In this document: positions 11,206-23,640 of the stretch, piece after piece | How the letters are laid out: each line of letters begins with the position of its first letter | Position numbering within the stretch: the stretch's first letter is position 1 | Source of the DNA: Isoetes taiwanensis | Lineage: Eukaryota > Streptophyta > Lycopodiopsida > Isoetales > Isoetaceae | Assembly (NCBI GenBank): GCA_021234155.1 | Contig: JAJEKV010000404.1 | Coordinates: 124,001 to 188,000 of the forward strand | Direction: 5' to 3' | DNA length: 64,000 bases | Notes under the pieces: generated by a model | Seen by the model: the letters and a program-made list of their open reading frames with translations, nothing else | Told to the model about the DNA's origin: nothing | Database searches by the model: none | Position numbers and translations under genes: made by a program

Positions 11206-11733
11206 TGATGGCGGGTTTTCCCACACCCCCATCATTCGACCTCAAGCAGAAATCAGGATCATTCTAGTGGCTGCTACAATGCAAAACAAAATGGATTGGA
11301 CAGAAGCAAGAAATTAAGAACAAATCTGGGCCCAAAATAATCTTCAATCTATAAGAATAAGAGAAGGAAATACAAATGCAAATTGCCCTCCATGCCTCAC
11401 GAAATATGGGGGCCTGCGAATCCATGATCAAGAGAGGTCTACGAACCCTCTCAAGAATCTTAGATCGGGGAGAGGAGGGAACTTCGTGTTCCTCAAAATT
11501 TTAAATACTTTGCACCTCATAATCTTCACCTTCCATTCCAACCTCTTCATCTCAACCTTTGATTTATACCCCTTCATCTTAGCCTTCTATTTTCACCTCT
11601 TTATCTTAGCCATTTAAAATAATTGTAATAAACATCCCAAAGGCCCTTATAAATCTAGGCCCTTAGGTTACAAAATACTCCTTCACGCCCCCTCCTTTCT
11701 TATGTTGACCGGGTGCCAAAATCCCGGTCAAAA
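11206..11733 (+). repeat. 3' LTR of the LARD-like element
   Basis: Collinear copy of 7801-8320. It starts TGATGGCGGG at 11,206 and ends GGTCAAAA at 11,733, immediately followed by CTGAT and the LINE frame. No convincing polypurine tract abuts its start; purine-rich sequence lies about 90 bases upstream. Confidence 0.85.
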
Positions 11734-14196
11734 CTGATGACACCTTGCTAATGTGAATTTCTTCTTGGATATTCTCAATGGATTCTCTGATGCTTCTGGT
11801 GCCTATCTAAACTTGCAGAAAAGTGTTATAATAGATGACACCACTCATAATATTATTGCTGGTATTGAGGTGTTGAAATCAAATGTTGCCTCTAAGCTTT
11901 TGGGAATGCCTCTTTCTCTTAATCCCAAACTCAAAGGTCTCTGGTCTGCTTTAATTGACAAAATTAGAAAAAAGTTAAATCACTACAAAGTTTGCCTTAG
12001 CTTTATAAGCAGAAGTATCATTGCAAATTCTGTCCTTGCCATTTCCTTTGTTTCTTATTCTTCTGCAAGCCCCTAAGGTTGTTTATAATGAGATTGAGAG
12101 AATTATTAGAAACTTTATTTGGGGTAACAATCATCCGGTCAACTGGAATACTGTCACTAAAAATAAAAGAATGGTAAGCATTGCTTGTAAGAATCTTTAT
12201 GCCCAAGCCTGTGTTCTTGGTGGCAAATATATTTGGAGAGCCTTTATGTGCCCTGACATGCATTTGTCTTATTTTATTAACTACTGGTCATGTGGCTAAT
12301 CATCCCTCTATTGATCATTCATTGCCAAACTCGGTTTTCAACATCATTCATCCAGGAAGTAACACCTCTGTTATCATGAGAAACTTAATCGAGGCTTGGA
12401 ATCTAATTCATCATATCTCTGAGTTCTCTTCTGTGACTGATTTGCATCAAAATATGTCTATTTTCTAGAATCCCCTTCTTAAAGATCATCATCATCATTG
12501 GCTAGCTATTAGACATCCTAAAATTTCCAAAAGTTGGTCCTCTAAAAGTATCTTTGTTATTGGGGACTTTTGGACTAATGGCAGATGGATGTCTTGACTG
12601 CTATAAGAAGATTGGTTGCTGATACTTCTATTGATAAGGATATCTTTCTTAGAATTCATAAGCTAGTTTTTAAAGTTGGCTGTCCAGCTGCTTCAGATTA
12701 GAAATTGAATAATAAAAGCTGTTATGTGGTGAAGACGATCTACAACTTCTTAACAAATTAGACCTAAAGGTGCGGCCAAATGGAGTCTCTCTTATGCTAA
12801 TATGCAAAGGTTATTGTCAAATATCTGAAATTCTTACTGCCAGCCCAAAGTAAGTTACTCAAGCCTATGTTCCCTTAGTAAGAGGAACCTTACCATCTAA
12901 CTAACCTTGCCCTTTTCCTTTGTGGGGATGGAAAACATGGAACATATTTTTTCTGTCCAAAGCTTATTCATTTCTGACAATGGTTTAATTCTAAATTCAA
13001 TTACTCATGATCTCTATTTTGGGGTGTATACAAAATAATGACTCTTTTAAAAATACAATTATGTTCTTGGCCTTGTGAATATCTGGAAAAGTAGAAATAG
13101 AGTGCTTTATTGTAACAAAAACATTTTTATTACTTGGATTAAGCTTCATTTTCAATTTGGCCACAGCTCACAAACGAGAATTTGGTGAAATATAATAAAA
13201 ATTGGGACCAGTATGGTATTTTTGAAGATCCCTTTCAAATATTCAAATCAAACTTATACTGTGCTGATTTTAATGCTGATTTATTTGCGGATAGATTATT
13301 TAGAGTCTTGTAGAAACAATGGGAATTTAAGCACACAATTTACCAATAATGAGACTACCATTTTTCAAGACTATGAGATGCCTCTAGGTAAAAGGTTGGA
13401 AAAAGTGGACAGGGAAATTGCAGTCAAACTGAATGGTGAAATCCAATGGCAGAACGAAATTCTATGGGCAAATACTTTTTTGAGAAGGTTTATCAAGTGT
13501 ATAGATTTTTCTACTTTTTGGTCAGATGGCATATTCGCCTTACTGATAGGCAGTTTGAAAGAATAAGGGACCTTTACTATGTTAATAAGGAGTTTGCAGA
13601 AGCCTATGGTACCTTGCTGATCCTTTTTGTAAGGAATGATCTGATATACTTGATTGAGAAGTGTGGATGGACCAATGAGAACTTTTATCCTCAGCTTAAA
13701 TTTTCCACTTTGCATTTCCTGGATAGTGCTGCGGCCTCACACTCCTCTTCATCACAATTATCTCATCTTGCTTCTCGATCTCTTCATTCTCTTCTTTCCT
13801 TGTTAATATCCCTTCACAATCCTTATCTCTTGCTTTTTTCATATTGTTCTATGGTTTTCGTGCTTTCTCAGGTCTGCTTAACAGGCTATCTAGTTTAATT
13901 TTAAGGCTCAGAAAAACTTCTTCCTCTCGGATTTATATGGTGGTTATACGCTGTTACTTGTAGTTTCGTCAACGATATCTTCTCGATGACAATTTTTTAG
14001 TACTCAACTATTTATCTTTCTAAGATTTTGGATGATATGGAAAATATCTTAGTTTCCATATTTTCTATCATGGAATTACTATTTTTTATCTCTTCTCTCA
14101 TATTCTCTATCTCGAGAATGAGTGACTATATATTTCTCTTGTTGTATTTTTATAATGGATGAATAGAAAAAACTCTCTTGCCCTAAAAAGAAAAAA
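11734..14196 (+). mobile_element. L1-like LINE 1, 3' part (RT from the ADD box to the poly(A) tail)
   Basis: Begins with the ADDTLLM part of the RT active site and continues FLDILNGFSDASGAYLN.QKS and KLLGMPLSLNPKLKGLWSAL (about 11,758-11,964). It goes on through IRNFIWGNN at about 12,105, typical of L1-like RT C-termini, and a degraded C-terminal zinc-finger block with ENMEHIFF at about 12,930. It ends after CTCTCTTGCCCTAAAAAG with an A-run at about 14,186-14,198. Stops and frameshifts are frequent, and the long AT-rich tail beyond about 13,200 has only weak coding character. Confidence 0.8.
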
Positions 14197-15455
14197 AAAA
14201 TGGGTCACCATGTGCCATCTCCTGTTGCTTCAGTTGTCTTGTCATCATTTCATGTACCTACTCAATCGATTCATGCACCTACTTCATCTGTCCAAGTGGG
14301 TTTCCACGTGACATCTCTTATTGCATTTGCTAATAGTCTATCACTTTCATTAGTCCATAGCTCTGCGTCTAGTGAATCCTTCTTATCCCCAGTCTCATGG
14401 CCCAATTAGCGAGAAGCAACACATGCATTTATATGACATCCCACGCAAACAAGAACTATTGAAGGTAAAGTGGTATCCCCCATGATTGAAAGAAGCTACA
14501 CATTGTTAAAGAAACTAATGCTTCTTATTCTTTTTCATCAGCTTTAGTTCACTTTGCAGCGCTCAGGTTTCTACTATTATTGCTGCGGTGAATGTTCTTG
14601 CGACGACTCAACTAGTTTTAGGAGCGTCATCTTACGTGCCTATGCTTTTTTGCAATGAGTTGTAATTATACATTTCCTTCTTGTTGGAAGGAAGTAAGGT
14701 TTTCTGTGACTTGGATTATAATCATGTCTATGCAGTGATGATCATATCCTCTATATGAGAGACCATAGACGGGATGGACTTGGGAATTAAAAAGGGTATA
14801 AGGCTTTTAGATAGGAGCACATTACTCAATTGCACTTACTAATATCAGACCAGGAATCTACTACCCTAGAATACTAAATTTTCAATGCATGCATGATGAA
14901 TCAAGCACAATACATTAAATGCATCAAATCTACACAAGAGAATCATAGTACATTGACTTTAGGCTCTTTATGTTAGACTAGCTCAAGGCTCAAGTTTTAG
15001 ATTTAGAACAAGAACCATTCATAGTTAAGCTATGAAAATTTACCATGGCACAAAGGGATGTGCAAGAAATCAAGGACATGAGAATCTTCTGAAAATGCCA
15101 CACCTCCTGCTTCTATTTCCAATACTTCTACACTGCTTCCGTCTGTTCCTTCAGCGCCCCTGTCTTGCATAAGTACAACAAATGTGGCTTCTAATGCTCC
15201 TTCCCCTCCTATTAGAGACCCATGACACTCTTTTTGATGATGTTGCTACAACTAAATTGCAAATGATTGGATGGAGCAGAGAGGAGGCTCCCCTCCGCCA
15301 AGAATTACAGTGCACAATGGGAGGGTGGAACATTGGCGGGGCTCCCCTTACCACTTTCTAGGACTTATTGGGCAGATCTTCTAGGAGAATATTATGGGGC
15401 TGATGTGGTAGACACGCAGGTAGTGAGTATGGAAGTGGAACATCCAAATCAATAT
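14197..15455 (+). other. Non-coding or ORF1-like remnant upstream of LINE 2
   Basis: A 69-codon Ser/Val-rich frame at 14,200-14,409, and a Pro/Ser/Thr-rich frame at about 15,080-15,220, resemble the low-complexity end of an L1-like ORF1. They lack an RNA-binding or CCHC motif that I can find. Given their place just 5' of the LINE 2 endonuclease, a decayed ORF1 is the best guess. Confidence 0.35.
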
Positions 15456-15951
15456 TATGAATATTGTGTCATGGAATCTTCAGGGCATTGCTTCTTCCCC
15501 AAGTAAAAGAAGCAGATTCTCTCTTTATTTATCCAACCTTTCTATGGATTTTTATTGCCTTCAAGAACACAAATGTAAGAGAGGTGATGTATACAAGTTG
15601 GCCCCCATTTTGGGCCGTAAATACAGTGTTCTTATTGCGGCAATTGACTCATCTAAAGCTAGGGCCCTCCTTTGCTTGGAGGGGTCTTCTCTTGATGTTA
15701 CATTTACTCAAATTGATAAGTTTAGTCATTGGATTCTTGTTAAATGGCAGGACAAGGGTCAGGAATGGGGTATTGTAAATGTTTATGCTCATAATCGACT
15801 GGGTCAAAGGGGTTCTCTATGGGCTTCTTTGAGGAGTAAGGTGTTTAGACTTGGAAGTAATGTTGCTTGGTTTATGGTTGGTGATTTTATTATGGTGGAA
15901 GCGGGGAAGCTAATAGGCGTGGTAGGGGTCACAAGTAATTCAAGGATTTGA
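15456..15951 (+). pseudogene. LINE 2 apurinic-type endonuclease domain
   Basis: An open frame of 165 codons starts MNIVSWNLQGIASS. It carries the exonuclease-endonuclease-phosphatase landmarks of plant L1-like ORF2: the WN motif (residues 6-7), LQEHK with the metal-binding Glu (about 35-39), IVNVYAHN (about 107-114) and VGDFI (about 142-146). The last is normally GDFN, so the Asn reads Ile. The enzyme nicks target DNA to prime reverse transcription. The frame breaks after residue 164. The start is the first Met that keeps the whole domain. Confidence 0.85.
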
Positions 15952-17794
15952 GGAATAGTGGCAGCGTTTCTTGTTGGATTGTGAATGAAAATTGATGGGG
16001 ACTAGTCATACACATGGTGTAATGGTTGGACAATTTATGGTAGAGCCTATGCTGCCATGATAGATGCTATTATAATGTTATTCTGCTAGCTTGGTACTTC
16101 CTTTTCATAGAACTAATTTTTGGATAGCTCTGTTTGGATCACAACCTTGCTTTGTCAAATACTAGTAAGACCTACTAAAACATTTTTCAAGCTCAATACC
16201 AGTTACTTGAAGAATGAAGAGTTTAAAATGAGTTGTAAAGATGTGTGGTCACAGGCATTCTCTCCATCCAGGGGGATGTCAGGGGTAGTAGCTACTATGG
16301 CGGCAATCAAATCTTCTGCTAAGGAATGGGGTCATTGCAAAGTGCCCGAGGTTAGAGGTCATATCAGGAGTTACAAATATGCGAGCTCAAACTCCTTCTA
16401 CTCGCATTAAAGGGAAAGCAGATCTTTGGATGAAATTAAAAGATTGAGATTCATCGGTGTTGGAGCTAAGTTGAAATTTGGTTTACAATGGTTCAAATCT
16501 GGTGATAGGTGTTGACAATTATTTTTTAGGGCGACTAAAAGGAGGAGGATGGCGACTCCTATGAATTCTCTCATTCTCTCAGATGGCTCGGAGGTCTCTG
16601 ACCCAGTGCAGCTAAAGCAACACCTTTATAATCATTTTGCAGCATTCATTGCTCGAAAACACTCATCTTTTCAGGAGGACATGCAATCTGTTGTGTTAAC
16701 TAAAGTGCGTTTTATTGTTTCAACAGAGCAACATTCTCTTTTGAAGATAAAGGGATGATCTAGATGTAGCAGCCCATCTATTAGAGAAAGGAAAACGTCT
16801 ATGTCTTGATTTTTTTCCAGTAGAAGTTTTCAAGAATATCGGGAGTGGATTGGAGATGATATATATATAATACATTTTGTGAATTTAGAAGATATAAAAG
16901 TTGGGGCAAAATTCTTATCTGGTACCATTTCCCTTATCCCCAATGTGAAGAACCAAGACCATTTCAGTTGGTGTCCTATAACATTGCTCTCTATGGTGTA
17001 TAAGATTTTTGCGAAAGCTTTGGCAGAAAAGCTTTGTGTTGTTCTTGTTGAGTCGATATCCTCAACCCAAATAGGATTCTTGCATGGAAGGTGTATTCTT
17101 GATAATGTTACCGAAGCATATGAAGGCATGTATTGGGCAAGGCTAAATGTCCATCACATTGTATATTTGAAACTTGACTTTGGCAAAGTATGGCAATGAT
17201 GGATTTGGGTTTTAGAAGTGTTTATTGGCCTTAGGGTTTTGTATCCCATTCATAAGAGATGTGATAAAGCTGTATACTTCTGCAATATCTAGAGTACTCT
17301 TCCAGAGAGAGCCCTCTGCTGTCCTTCCTGTTGGTAAAGGAGTTCGTCAAGGTTGCCCCTTGGCTCCATTGTTGTTTACAATAGTGGCAGAGGTGCTTTC
17401 ACAATTATTCTCTAGTGCTACTGAGGATGATGTGATTAGGGATCTACCTATGGAGAATGACCTCAAGAAATTGTTAATTAGTATGCAAATGATACCTTTG
17501 TAGAAGACGACGATAATCTCCAAAATGCAAAGCTTCTGCTTGACACATTTTCTTTAGCATCTGGAGTTTTGATCGGTTGGCAAAAGTGTTCTCCGTTATG
17601 GACTCAAGATGATGAAGTTCCACTATGTGTTCTTGCCTACCCCTGGAAGATATTGCCTCATGGGAAGGCAACCAAGCCTCTTGGTATCCCTGAAGGGTAT
17701 TCATGTCTCAATTTACGATGCTTGGGATGTCATAATGGAGGGTTGCGGATGCACCTTTTTGGTGGGATATTGCTAAACTACATATGCACGGAAG
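15952..17794 (+). pseudogene. LINE 2 reverse transcriptase, 5' part
   Basis: Interrupted frames carry linker and RT blocks in the right order: about 16,120-16,410; 16,549-16,757 (LILSDGSEVSDP); 16,879-17,199 with FLSGTISLIPNVKNQDHFS, ITLLSMVYKIFAKAL and STQIGFLHGRCILDNV; and 17,225-17,503 with KGVRQGCPLAPLLF. The catalytic box at about 17,482 reads YAND instead of YADD, so one metal-binding Asp is lost. It is followed by TFVEDDDNLQNAKLLLDTFS. The frame runs to GGAAG at 17,790-17,794, where the gypsy composite starts. The rest of this LINE lies at 38,335-39,345. Confidence 0.85.
17790..17794. repeat. Target-site duplication GGAAG, left
   Basis: GGAAG immediately precedes the outermost LTR. 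The same five bases follow the last partial LTR at 38,330-38,334. Joining the flanks restores a continuous LINE 2 frame, which supports a single insertion site for the whole 20.5 kb block. Confidence 0.8.
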
Positions 17795-20309
17795 TCTTTG
17801 CCATGCCATGGCAGCATGGAAGAGCCAAGCACATGTTTGCACTAATCCTCTCAGCTTGATTTGGTTTGCAAGATAATAGGGAAATGCATCAAAGCTTGAA
17901 GAGCAAAGGAAGGACAATTGACTCAAGTCACTCAAGAGATACAAAAGGTCAAACAAGCAAAGGAAGTGAAGAGAAGAGGAGAAAGAAGACCCCTTGAAGA
18001 ATATTCCATGGTATGTAGCTCTTTGTGATCTTGGCATCTTTGGCATTTTGATCCCCTTCCCCATTTGCTCCACCATCCTAAGATACCCTTGCACTTTGAC
18101 TCCTTGCTCATATACCTTCCAAAGTCAACCTTGACCTTGAAAGTTCTTTCTAGTCAAAATACACCTTCATGAAACACCACTTGCTTCATCATCCACTAGT
18201 TCAAAAGTGACTTGACTTGGTCATAATCTTGCTCACAAAGTCAACATCCATGCAACTTGAGCAAAGTTAAAAGAAGATTGCAAAATTTCTAAGGGAAGTG
18301 CTCAAATTTCAAATGTGCCCTAAGAGGCACCTTAAAGTTGCTCCATAAAATTTTTGGCTCCTAAATGAGCACTTGATGTGCCAAGTCACTTCACACCTCA
18401 TATCACACCTCACTTCACACGCCAAGTCATCATACCCATCATCATTCTAGCCATTTCATGTCAAACTCTCACATTCAAATCAAAATTCATATCAAAGTAT
18501 TAAAACTAGCTTCATTGTTGCCACATCACCATTGACACCTCATCACTCACACACGTCATCTCCATGTCATTCAAAAATTTTGACTAGAAAGAATTTTCAA
18601 ATTCAAGATGGCTGACATGTCACCATTAATATTGGCCACATCATACCACCTAGCCTTGTCATCATTTCCAAATGCCACTACATCCACTCCTTAGCTCATT
18701 TTTTTGCCAAAATCAATCCAAAGAACTCCATTATGAGAAGAGATTCGGAATCTTTTAGGGTGCAAGAAAAGATTCCCTCGGAAAAAAAGAATTTTTGAAA
18801 AAAGGCTTTGTTTTTGGGCATTATATGTGCTTCCTAGGAATCGGAGTGCCTTAGTGCCTAGGGGTGCAAAAATTTTCCTATCTACCCCCAAGCCTAATTT
18901 CTCTTTCCGACCAATCTCCCCATGCCACGTGGAACATCCGGGAGGCGTGTGGGGCGGTGGAGGTACAGGATCCCGTGGATATTGCATAATAATCAGAAAT
19001 ATTGAATTTTCTTCTTGTTTATATACCTTGGCCAAATTGATTGAGCACGTGGGATATTTAAATACGAACCCATATGAACCCTAAATCCAGGAAAATGCCA
19101 AGATCCAGTTAATTTGGCCTAACAAACTAGCAAATCATGACCTAAACGGCGAATCACCATGTTTAATGCCAAGAACACTTATTGCGGGCTAAAAGGCGAG
19201 GAGGATTGAAGGAAAATGATCAAGATCTCAACGAGCGAGCATTTACAAAGGGGCTTTTACGCACGAGAAAAAATTCGAGGGCTTTGAGGCAAAGAAGTGT
19301 GTTTTCGGCTTTGAAGAAGGACAAGCTTGATGACCTTGAGCTTGATTCTGACCTCCAATGTTTACCTATGATCCAGTTATTGACTCAATTCTGGATTTGC
19401 TGAATATGTACCTATTTGATCGTGCCCCAAGACCACGAGCTTGGGATATTACATTGTATCTCTTGAGTGTTTGATTAAATTGAAAATCCGACCTTTGTAG
19501 CAATCTGTTTGTGTTGCATCGAAACTCATTCCCAAAAGTAGGCAATTATCGGAGGCTAGGCGTCTTGTATGCATCCAAACCGTCGGATAGGTGTGGTGCG
19601 CCTATGTAGCAACTCTTTGGGAAGTGCAAAAAAGCCAAATTCTGTCAAGGCAAAATTACAATACCAATTTGAGCCAACATCTTTAGATCTTTGGTATTTG
19701 CTGCTTGGGCATTGAGCATAAGAGAGTGATTGTTTGAGCATCAATCTTGTCAAACTAAATATGATAAACAAGGCAATACTGAACAGCGTGCAATCCTTCA
19801 TTAGAAAATATCTTCTTTCAAGATTGTTCATCTTTTTATAGTCTTAGGCAAAATCGTCAAAAGAAAAAATTAGGTTCCTTTTGTCAAAGAAGACTTGGCC
19901 CTTATTGTGCGAGACAAATCGAGGCGAATAAGCGTTGGTAACTCCAGAAAATTCCTTGCCAATATCGAGTTCCAAATTTTTGCTCTCTGCCAGGGATATT
20001 GACCAAAAATTGACTAGGTCAGTGATCTAATTTTGGCCTACCTAACCTACTCAGACCTCATTTGAGATTTTTCTGACTGTTAGTGTCAAGTGTTGAGCAT
20101 CTTGAGGAGAGAGATCCATATCCATAGCTTGATAGATCATTTTCTGCAAGTTATTTTGTGAAGCAGACTTTTTTGCCTTCAGGGAAACATACTCCTAGTG
20201 AACTTTTGTGCACCATTTTTGGAATTTTTGCACTCAGAGTGGTTGCCTCAAGCAACCTAGAGGTTCTAAACCACTGAGGTTGAAGGTTTTGCCAGGAACA
20301 CCTTCAACA
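17795..20309 (+). repeat. LTR-A, 2.5 kb
   Basis: Starts TCTTTGCCATGCC, where LTR-B and LTR-C read TGCTGCCATGCC. CTG seen as TTTG is a recurrent error here, so the true end is probably TGCTGCC. It ends CACCTTCAACA. The end is fixed by the last partial LTR, which stops at the same CA before GGAAG. No ORF of note. LTR body differences from B and C cluster at CAG/CTG around 18,700-20,000. Confidence 0.85.
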
Positions 20310-20352
20310 TTTTGGAGGTTCTACCGAGATCATTTTCCTGGAATCTGAACTC

Positions 20353-21350
20353 ATGGCACCCAAAAGAACTAATGAGGCATCTGAGCCTACTGAAGCACAG
20401 GATAATCATGAAGCTACTGCAGCACCTACTGTCACTATACAAGCAAATGCAGGTATGCCTTATCAATACTTTGAGCTAAATGTGCCTATTCCAGTCCCTG
20501 TTTTTGATCCGAGCATGAATGCCAATAATTTCCTCAAGACTTTTGAAGAATACTACCAAGAATATGGTCACAAAAAGGGCTGTAAGTTTTCTGAGTTTAA
20601 AAAATGTTTCAAGAACGATGAAGTCAGGGCTTGGTTAGAGTATGTTGTAAGTTTAGGCACCAACTCTTGGGAAGAACTGGTAAAAAAGTTTTTAGCAAGG
20701 TTTGGAAGAGTCTTGGACCCCCAAGATTTAATCTTTGAGTTGCAAACTTTTCGCATCAAACATGGTGAGAGTGTGCACCAGTATGTTGAAAGATTCAATC
20801 TCTATCTGGTCAAATGCCAAATCAATCATGTTCCTAACCATACCCTGCATCTAGTGGCTTCTTTTATCGGGATTAAGCGGAGCCGAGGATACCGAAAGCT
20901 TTTGAAGATCCAAAAACAAGAGGGATTTGATACAATACACAAGGCTTTCACCAAGGCTACTGAAATTGCAGATATGATATCTTACTTACCAGATGATGTG
21001 CACTCACCAAGTGATCCTTTTTTTCCAGAATATGAGCAAGAATATATGGGGGCAGCACCTATACCTATTTATCTTTGTCAAAAAGAGAAGAAAAAGGTTA
21101 AGATTGAAGATGATGAGGCTCCCCGGCGGATGTAAGCGAGAGATCACCAAAGTGTCAAAGCGGTTGAGGTAACCAAACAACTTCAAAAGCTGAAAAGCTC
21201 AAAATTTGAAAAAAAAACTTACCCTCCATGTGTGCATTGCTTTAGAGATACTCATTCTTGACTATTCTTTGGTATAGGCCATGCACTAAGTGTGGAAAAG
21301 AGGTCATTTTGGTAAAGAATGCAGTATTGTGTGTGAATTTTGAAAGGTCA
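20353..21350 (+). pseudogene. gag: Gypsy copy A gag (capsid, zinc knuckle frameshifted)
   Basis: ATG at 20,353 opens 260 codons beginning MAPKRTNEASEPTEAQDNHE, the same start as copy B. The retrotransposon gag (capsid) core runs from about residue 55 (NNFLKTFEEYY) to about 150 (HGESVHQYVERFN). The frame stops at 21,135, where copy B runs on. The zinc knuckle region (about 21,220-21,345) is present but out of frame and has lost bases compared with B. Most of the losses sit at CAG/CTG, so the gene may be intact in the real genome. Gag forms the virus-like particle that packages the RNA. Confidence 0.85.
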
Positions 21351-21779
21351 TAGGGCATTATGAGGATAGGTGCGGTGTTAAAGAGTATTTTGCCGGGACA
21401 AGAAAAGTCTAAAGTTAATGAGCCAAATGCATCTATAAGGTTTGTGCAGGAAATTGAGGAACAAGAGGAGATAATGGCTGTCCACACCGGAGAATGAATA
21501 ATGCCAAAGAAAGAGAATCAACACATGAGGAAGGCGACATCTTGAAACATAGGGATCTTTGAGCAAGCAGTTTGTGCCTCCTCCTCCCTTTCGAGAAATT
21601 TGTCAAGAAGGAGAAAGAGTGTGAGGACTTTGAATATTTGTTGAAAAATTCAAAAAATATTATGTAGATTTCTTTGACCTTGCTCAAGATAGCCCCTTCA
21701 TACAAAAAAAAAAAGGTTCTCAATCTGACTAAGGAAGATGAGTTTGCCCTAACAAACCACATTGAGGAGCACATGCTCA

Positions 21780-22160
21780 CTTTCGGGATGATTATGATCT
21801 GGAGCTTTCACTTGTGTTGCCAAAATGGGAGGAAAAATCTTAACCAAGGTTACGCTAGATGGAGGATCACCCCGAATGTAATGCCACACCATGTTATGAG
21901 GCTATGTGGTCTAGAAATAGACAAGAAGGCTCCAATGATCTTAAAATCTTTCTCTAACACAAAAATCAATCCGGTTGGAATAGTTAACAGCGTGCCTATT
22001 GATGTTGAAGGAATAATGATTGCGACTAACTTTGTTGTGGTTGCTTTTGAAGGAATAGGGACAAATCAGATATATATGACTTACTTTTGGGCAAAAATGG
22101 CTTTCCTGATCGATCGATGCTAGAAAAGGAGAATGCACTATTTCAAATGGCAAGAAAAAG
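21780..22160 (+). pseudogene. Gypsy copy A aspartic protease
   Basis: Reads AKMGGKILTKV, then LDGGS (the catalytic D-G-G-S variant of DSG, at about 21,852), VMPHHVMRLCGLEIDKKAPM and the flap/LLG region at about 22,085, all matching copy B. The frame is broken after LDGGS and near 22,120. The protease would cut the Gag-Pol polyprotein. Confidence 0.75.
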
Positions 22161-22317
22161 GTAACATTGTACAATAAGTTAGGAGAGTTTGAAAGCATGA
22201 ATTTCATTGAAGAAGAAATCTTTGCTATCACATCCATGTGAAGAATTTGGCTGAATGCGATAGAGCTAGAGTCTAGCATAAAATTCCAAAAAGAATTAGC
22301 TTCAGCTAAAACAAACA

Positions 22318-22700
22318 ATTTTGCTTATTTATGGTTTGATGGTGGTGTTTCCAAAAGGCTTAATGTAGCATCTTACGCTACTATTCTCAAGGATGCTTCC
22401 AACAGGGTTGCTTGCTAAGGTGGGTAGAATTTATCAAATGTCACTTCTAATATGGCGAGTATAAGGCATTAATTGCGAGGTCTTCAAGAAGCAAAAAATC
22501 TAAACATTAGTGATGTAATCATCTTTGGAGACTCTCGGCTTGTCTGTGAGGCAAATATCGAGGAGAATATCAGGCCAAGAGTGAAGACATGATGTAGCTC
22601 GAGAGATCAAGCTATCTTTGGGCGAAGAATTTTGAAACTTGGGAACTTTGCCATGTGCCAAGGGAGCAAAATTGTGAAAGCGGACTTCGTTGTCGCGAGG
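22318..22700 (+). pseudogene. Gypsy copy A extra RNase H (Tat/archaeal-like type), upstream of RT
   Basis: FAYLWFDGGVSKRLNVAS at about 22,320 aligns with copy B and supplies the first catalytic Asp. The GDS block (about 22,529) and the HVPREQN block (about 22,652) follow, and RT starts only at about 22,800. Frames are broken by changes that almost all sit at CAG/CTG. The position is the same as in copy B, so the domain order is a property of the family. Confidence 0.75.
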
Positions 22701-22795
22701 AGTGTGCTCTTTGGAACACTTGGCTAAAGGGAGCAATTCAAGAAGATGAGCTTGAAAAGAAAGATGCAACAGACTATACCCCATCACGGTAATCA

Positions 22796-23640
22796 ATGCA
22801 AGTGAAGACAAAGCGGATAAAAGAAATCAAGGTCAACAAGAAAGGTCTAGATAGGGTATTATATGTTGGTGATTTGTTTAAAGAGGACAATGCTTTTGTT
22901 ACTAAATTCTTTGATGATTGGAAGGATATCTTTGCTTGGGATTATGATGAGTTGATTGGTGTTGACAAAAGCATTTGTGAGTTTGAGATCAAGATCAAGG
23001 AACCTGTTATACAAAAGCTAAGAAGGATTAATGCTTCTCTATTAGGTTTAATCAAGGAGGAATTGTGCAAAATGAAAGATGCGGAGGTGTGATTGAGAAA
23101 TTGTGAACCCGAGTGGCTATCTTGCATTGTTCCGTTGAGAAGAAAAAATAAGACTATTAGAATTTGCATAGATTATAGAGATCTAAACAAAGCCACTATC
23201 AAAGATTGCTATCCTTTGCCATTTACGGAAGAAGTCTTGCATCTTTATGCTTGGGGAAAGAAATTTACTCATTCTTAGATGGCTTTTCAGGTTTTAATCA
23301 GATAAGCATCAAGGAAAGTGATCAGCCAAAAACTTCATTTATCACACCTTGGGGAACATTTGCCATGAAAAGAATGCCATTTGGATTGATGAATGCATCG
23401 CAACATTCCAAAGAGCCATGGATACAATTTTTAGAGAAATGCACGCCAATATTTTTCGTGTATTTTTTGGATGACCTTTGTTTGGGAACTTCTCTAGAAA
23501 AACATTTTGATATGCCAACCATGCTGTTTGATTTTTGTGTAGAAAAGGGAGAGTGAGTTTGAATCCCAAAAAATGTGTTTTTATCCTCAAGAGGAGAGTT
23601 GCTTGGGCATGTAGTGTCTCTGGCAGAATTCAAATATCTG
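22796..23640 (+). pseudogene. Gypsy copy A reverse transcriptase
   Basis: Reads NKKGLDRVLYVGDLFKED, the KEPVIQKLRRIN lead-in, RICIDYRDLNKATIKDCYPL, SFLDGFSGFNQISIKESDQP (first catalytic Asp), TPWGTFAMKRMPFGLMNAS and FLDD (second motif, in place of the usual Y-x-DD). Frames shift around 23,090, 23,260, 23,400 and 23,540. Copy B reads without a break over the same stretch. It copies element RNA into DNA. Confidence 0.85.

Larger units (their letters stand above)
7801..11733 (+). mobile_element. Non-autonomous LTR retrotransposon (LARD-like), nested in LINE 1
   Basis: Two direct repeats of 520 and 528 bp flank 2.9 kb of internal DNA. Both begin TGATGGCGGG; the left ends GGTCAACA and the right GGTCAAAA. 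The LINE reading frame is interrupted exactly at the outer ends: upstream it reaches the last residues before YADD, and downstream it resumes with ADDTLLM. The right flank begins CTGAT. The left flank ends TTTGAT where intact LINE would read TTTGCTGAT, so a 5 bp CTGAT duplication damaged at its CTG is likely. The interior has no gag, protease, RT or integrase and carries a 47 bp minisatellite, a MITE and a 99 bp duplication. It must have been moved by proteins from another element. Confidence 0.85.

Noticed and set aside
20310-20345. Primer-binding site TGGAGGTTCTACCGAGATC just after LTR-A
   Set aside because: The position is right (three bases after the LTR), but the sequence does not match the 3' end of a tRNA I can recall and may be corrupted (copy C differs), so no primer is assigned.
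21004-21780. Minus-strand ORFs across gypsy gag/protease (for example 21,780-21,433)
   Set aside because: Antisense to gag/protease and not independently supported.
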